From Paraglomus occultum (lineage: Eukaryota > Glomeromycota > Glomeromycetes > Paraglomerales > Paraglomeraceae), in the NCBI GenBank assembly GCA_910592205.1, contig CAJVPJ010001324.1, positions 1 to 10,465 on the forward strand: DNA of 10,465 bases. Direction: 5' to 3'. How positions within the stretch are numbered: the first letter of the stretch is position 1; every line of letters starts with the position of its first letter. The position numbers were made by a program, and so were the translations under genes. Below the pieces are notes generated by a model. It was not told the origin of the DNA, made no database searches, and worked only from the letters and a program-made list of their open reading frames with translations. Below are positions 7,691 through 10,465 of this stretch, in pieces.

Positions 7691-8494
7691 CTACTTATTA
7701 ACAAGGACTTGAATTTGTTCTTTTAGTTCTTCTAATTCTGTAATTTGCTGAGCAGTTAATCCAGTTTGAGTTCCTTGATCTCTGGTTTGGACTGGGTAAA
7801 ATTCATTTTTGTTATTGTTCTCTTTGATTTTAAGCCTATAAACTTTTTTCCATTCTTCTGAGTCTAAGTACTTTAATAATTTCTCTCTAGAAGCTTCACG
7901 AATTTCTTTATTAAGAGCAATTTGTCTTTCTTTTCTTCTACCACCACCAACAATGTCGATTGGGGGGTTATCGACATGAATCACTCTTCTGCCGCACGAA
8001 CTAGATAATAATAAGTCAGCGTCTTTCTCGCATTCATTCTCATCTTCAAAATTATTAAATCTGGTACGAACTATGGTAGTATATTCATTAGCATTTTCAT
8101 CGAAAAAAAATCTCTTTAAAGTGTTAAAAGTCATTACTTCTTCAGGGGTAAATTGTCCACCAACCACAAATAAGACTTGGTGTATTCCATCCTCGACCAA
8201 CTCATATCCCTTAGTTATTTCGTTTAATACTTGACTTTGTTCTAATTTAGTGTCACCAATTCCGGGAGTGTCAATTATTTGGTAGGTTTCTCCTTTATGT
8301 TTGAACTCTATTGTTTGAATTACTTTAGTCTCGCTTTTACAACTTTGACTTTCTTTTAGTTCCTTTTCTCTGCTTTTTTTTCATTCTCCATTTTCTAATT
8401 TTTTTACTACTCCTTTATCCCCACTTAGCACATTAGCTAAGGCTGACCTTCCTTGACCAGTTCGACCAATTAGCAATATTACTTTTTTTGTCAT
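7691..8494 (-). CDS. AIG1/GIMAP-type GTPase with Lys-to-Arg change in Walker A
   Basis: The 267-aa frame spans one TGA (8381-8383, Trp38) and ends in TAA. The P-loop is GRTGQGRS at residues 10-17: Arg16 (AGG) replaces the lysine that contacts the nucleotide phosphates in nearly all P-loop GTPases. DTPGIGD starts at 75, followed by QVLFVVGGQF, RTRFNNFEDE and HVDNPPIDI, then the helix NKEIREASREKLL. The C-terminal part contains a TGG tryptophan (EEWKKV) and a short Leu/Glu-rich helical end, with no CaaX box. It is the closest relative of the gene at 331-1275: the two share GRTGQG, a 30-residue insertion before KSET, and long identical runs such as EITKGYEL. A TATAAA lies 10 bases upstream of the ATG at 8494, with no ribosome binding site. 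It may bind nucleotide poorly and act as a regulatory or scaffold paralogue. Confidence 0.83.
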
Positions 8495-8569
8495 ATAATT
8501 TAATTTTATAATCTTGCTTTTGTTATCTTTTGCCTGATAGTTTTTTTTGGTTGGTAAAGAAATTTATGC

Positions 8570-8824
8570 TTATTTTTCTCTCCACCCCCTCTGCCTCTGC
8601 CCATCATTCCTCCACTTCCTCACCCTCCCTGTCTCCATATTCAAAACCCCACTAACTAATCCAGCCTCTATCTTCTTCTGCATCTTCCTCCTTCGATAAG
8701 CCCTTTGCCTCTCTGCACTAGAAGAATACTTAAAAACTAACCCTCCTTTTCTCCCTCATTTTTGAAAATCTTTTCTCGTATACCCTCACTTACCAAAATA
8801 AAACTCTTTTCCCTTTTTTACCAT
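8570..8824 (-). CDS. Small, very basic protein (hidden by TGA codons)
   Basis: With TGA at 8786-8788 and 8756-8758 read as Trp13 and Trp23, an 84-aa frame runs from ATG at 8824 to TAA at 8570. It begins MVKKGKEFYFGKWGYTRKDF and contains SSSAERQRAYRRRKMQKK in the middle. It ends with repeated Arg/Gln/Trp residues. The protein is extremely basic, suggesting RNA or DNA binding. Codon use differs from its neighbours: AGG, GAG and GGG dominate, giving a pyrimidine-rich plus strand. Repeated K-W-G and R-K motifs argue that it is real rather than chance. It lies 75 bases upstream of the GTPase at 8494, on the same strand. I do not recognise a family; the composition recalls small plasmid or phage proteins, which together with the codon bias hints at a separate origin. 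Confidence 0.55.
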
Positions 8825-8886
8825 AATCTATTTTTGTTATGCTAAGCGTTATGTAAGCCCTTAAAAATAGACTTAAAAAAGAGCAT

Positions 8887-8914
8887 AAAAAAAGATAGTT
8901 TATAAATAAACTAT
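8887..8914 (-). terminator. Rho-independent terminator-like hairpin after the toxin gene
   Basis: ATAGTTTAT and ATAAACTAT at 8895-8914 form a perfect 9-base inverted repeat around two bases. On the minus strand it is followed at once by C and a run of seven T (8894 to 8887). The stem is almost all A-T, so it is weak, but the placement about 105 bases after the end of the toxin frame fits the end of that unit. The rest of 8825-9019 shows no gene. Confidence 0.45.
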
Positions 8915-9019
8915 ATTAAAAACTTATTTCTGACTTAATTGACCATAGTGGGGGGAATATTAAAAAACTTAAACCTATTTCCTACCCTAATCCAATTTAT
9001 CATATTTATTTAAAGTCAA

Positions 9020-9409
9020 TTACCACTCTCAATTTTCACTATCAAAAGCAACCTGCCAAGCTTTCCTTAGTTCTCCAATTGCTTTACTACTTAAAACCCC
9101 CAAATGCTCTTTTAACCTTACTCGGTTAACCGTGCGGGGATAATTGAGTTGAAGTTTACTGGGATAATCTAAACCATTTTCCTCAGTATTTTTAACAAAG
9201 ACCTCAAAGGGCTCAATACTCTCAGTGTCCTCTGTAGTCAGAGGGATAACTACTATTCATTTTCCATACTCATTCTAAATATTATCGCTAATAACCAAGC
9301 AAGGACGAATTGGCTTGCGGTCTTCTGTGGTAGGTGGGAATTTCACTAGTCAAATTTCCCCCTGTTTTGGAAGCGGAAGTGATTTGCTACTATATTTTTT
9401 ACCTACCAT
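9020..9409 (-). pseudogene. MazF/PemK-type toxin gene, interrupted by a TAG
   Basis: A frame of 129 codons is recognisable as a MazF/PemK-family endoribonuclease. Near the start is QGEIW followed by a hydrophobic strand, then RPCLVIS. Further on come VVIPLTT, and in the C-terminal half a VNRVRL strand followed by a helix. Family members cut mRNA and are held inactive by a co-encoded antitoxin. TGA occurs at codons 20, 51 and 127, and Trp at codon 20 suits the family's usual GDIW-type start. A TAG at 9275-9277 (codon 45) interrupts the frame; code 4 does not read TAG, so the gene is probably inactive. A sequencing error or a recent nonsense mutation are both possible. The remainder is not eroded. 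Its ATG overlaps the antitoxin stop by one base (TAATG), typical of coupled toxin-antitoxin pairs. Confidence 0.75.
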
Positions 9410-9684
9410 TATAAGCCATCTCCTGATATGCTATCCCATAAAGATAATTCAGCCTGTAATTTCTTATTTTTGGCTTGTCTTTGGTAAGCAGCAATTAAGC
9501 GTTTTTTTAATTGTTCTTTTTCTAATTTTTCGTTTTCAAACTCACTAAAAATTTCTGCTTTGGTTTTATTATCTCCTTTCTTAATCTGATATTGGTAATT
9601 TTTCAGACAGACAAGTACGCTCACGTTATTCTCTTCTACCCTACGAAGTTCATGAAAAGTATGCTTATGATTATTTAATTTCAT
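9409..9684 (-). CDS. Antitoxin of the MazF/PemK-type pair
   Basis: This 91-aa protein has a short N-terminal part of mixed beta character (about residues 1-35, with VSVLVCLKNYQYQ). A long, Lys/Glu-rich helical middle (FENEKLEKEQLKKRLIAAY) follows, and the end is LWDSISGDGL. The W-D-S-x-x-x-D-G-L ending is one I associate with the C-terminal toxin-binding segments of antitoxins paired with PemK/MazF toxins in Firmicutes. It directly precedes the toxin frame with a one-base overlap and follows the zinc-ribbon gene by 14 bases, so the three are probably co-transcribed. The antitoxin is intact although the toxin is broken, which is the harmless order of decay. Its tryptophan is TGG. Antitoxins of this type usually repress their own promoter, but no operator is identifiable here. 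Confidence 0.7.
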   Translation of the reverse strand: MKLNNHKHTFHELRRVEENNVSVLVCLKNYQYQIKKGDNKTKAEIFSEFENEKLEKEQLKKRLIAAYQRQAKNKKLQAELSLWDSISGDGL

Positions 9685-9698
9685 AATTAATATTGATT

Positions 9699-10247
9699 TT
9701 AAAAGTTCATTGAATTTAAAATATTTTCTAAACTTTCTTTTTTTAAATCAAATTCCCTAATGGTGTGGTCTTCTCAAATTTTTATTGTTTTGGAATTGGT
9801 GTTAAAAAAATATCTATCCTTATGACCCCCTTCGGCATTAACCTCAACATTTTTGTCTCCAAATTGTTCCCGAGTTCGACCAATAGTTCAATAATTATAA
9901 AAAGCATTCAAAATATCCTCTAACTTATCAGAGCAAGAATTACATAAATTTTCCACAAAATATTTGTCCGACAAATCTAATTTAAGGTCTCTTTTAATCA
10001 TTGGTCTATTTAAGTCTCGGGGATTTCAATGAGGACAATTGGCTTCTCCACAACTTTTTATTTCTTCAATAGGTTTTAAACACCTTCGGCAATTTTTATT
10101 AGTTCTCGTGGCATTTTTATTTATTTCATTTACTGGCATAGAATTATTACTGTTGCCACCACTTTCATCTAATTCCTTAATCGCTTGCTGGGTTAAAATT
10201 TCTTTCTCTTGCTCTCTTTTTGCAGAAATTTCTTCACCTTTGCTGAC
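9699..10247 (-). CDS. Zinc-ribbon-like protein, 5' end unclear or frameshifted
   Basis: With TGA at 10026-10028, 9888-9890 and 9774-9776 read as Trp, the frame is open from just below a TAA at 10248-10250 to TAA at 9699-9701. The first ATG, at 10139, gives 146 aa. The residues before it (KREQEKEILTQQAIKELDES) also look coding, so the true start has been lost or shifted. Counting from the ATG, cysteines at 17, 20, 30, 35, 66 and 69 form CxxC, CxxxxC and CxxC pairs, with His37 nearby, suggesting one or two zinc-binding knuckles. The C-terminal half, containing FGDKNVEVNAEGGHKDRYF, is mixed alpha-beta with no motif I know. A second minus frame, open from 10345 to 10193, overlaps and may be the frameshifted 5' portion. 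It lies upstream of the antitoxin by 14 bases. Function unknown. Confidence 0.6.
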
Positions 10248-10465
10248 TTATTGTATTGATGACTTATTTTGCCAAGAGAACTGGAATAACTTTGGGAAAA
10301 ATCATCTAGTTCTTGTTGCCAAACTTCTTTACAATGTAGCAGAAGTTAAAGGTAGATTAATAGCAATTGCTGATGCAAAACCAATTAAATATCAAACTCC
10401 ATATTTAGACAAGTGTCAAACTTGCCAAAAAACAATAGAAGATAAAAATAAAACCTGAGGTGCTA
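10240..10465 (+). CDS. Partial reading frame with OB-fold/zinc-ribbon look (runs off the edge)
   Basis: The plus strand is open to the window edge, with TGA at 10456-10458 read as Trp. Upstream of about 10240 the same frame is only the antisense of the zinc-ribbon gene, and no ATG is present, so the 5' end is missing or uses a rare start. The product includes VKGRLIAIADAKPIKYQ followed by KCQTCQK. A hydrophobic G-x-(6-8)-KP strand leading into CxxC resembles the OB-fold and zinc ribbon of MCM-type helicase N-terminal domains. This is a pattern impression only. It opposes the minus-strand zinc-ribbon gene head to head, and about 100 bases (10247-10345) could code on either strand. That suggests a rearrangement junction. 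Confidence 0.4.

Noticed and set aside
7444-7701. 85-codon plus-strand frame beginning with GTG
   Set aside because: It crosses the T10/A8 tracts, has low-complexity hydrophobic sequence, overlaps the end of the 8494-7691 gene and shows no family motif.

Overview
Organism. This is strongly AT-rich DNA in which at least eight reading frames stay open only if TGA is read as tryptophan; each is otherwise closed by TAA. Both TGA and TGG are used, and one TGA aligns with a TGG in a paralogue. This is genetic code 4 and points to a mollicute-type bacterium. The gene content is eukaryote-like: AIG1/GIMAP-type GTPases, leucine-rich repeats and C-terminal CaaX boxes. My best guess is a mollicute living in eukaryotic cytosol. 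The Mycoplasma-related endobacteria of arbuscular mycorrhizal fungi (Candidatus Moeniiplasma) are the closest fit I know. This is inference, not something a search confirmed.

Layout. 1-330: a probable 3' relic of a minus-strand gene, then the promoter of the first GTPase. 331-2940, plus strand: two tandem AIG1-type GTPase genes, 314 and 549 aa. 2941-3269: convergent intergenic DNA. 7372-3270, minus strand: a four-gene unit, read in the order small single-span membrane protein, LRR-GTPase (488 aa), GTPase (269 aa), LRR-GTPase (491 aa), with gaps of only 12-26 bases. 7373-7690: intergenic. 8494-7691, minus: a sixth AIG1-type GTPase whose Walker A lysine is arginine. 8824-8570, minus: a short, very basic protein hidden by two TGA codons. 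10247-9020, minus: a zinc-ribbon-like gene, an antitoxin and a MazF/PemK-type toxin gene broken by an in-frame TAG, followed by an A/T-rich terminator-like hairpin. 10240-10465, plus: a partial frame with a CxxC zinc-ribbon half and a possible OB-fold motif.

How the genes may work together. Six related GTPases fill about 8 kb, in varied architectures: bare G domain, G domain plus coiled coil, and LRR plus G domain. They share an unusual block, RTxFxxF(E/Q)D, where classical GTPases carry N/TKxD, and most also share a VDNP motif. Two of them, on opposite strands, end in the same tetrapeptide CQIL, which fits a eukaryotic CaaX geranylgeranylation signal. I infer a family of membrane-associated, possibly secreted, GTPases acting on or in the host, or a host-derived gene family diversified in a symbiont. 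The right end (toxin-antitoxin pair, zinc-ribbon gene, opposing partial gene) looks like a decaying mobile or plasmid-derived segment.
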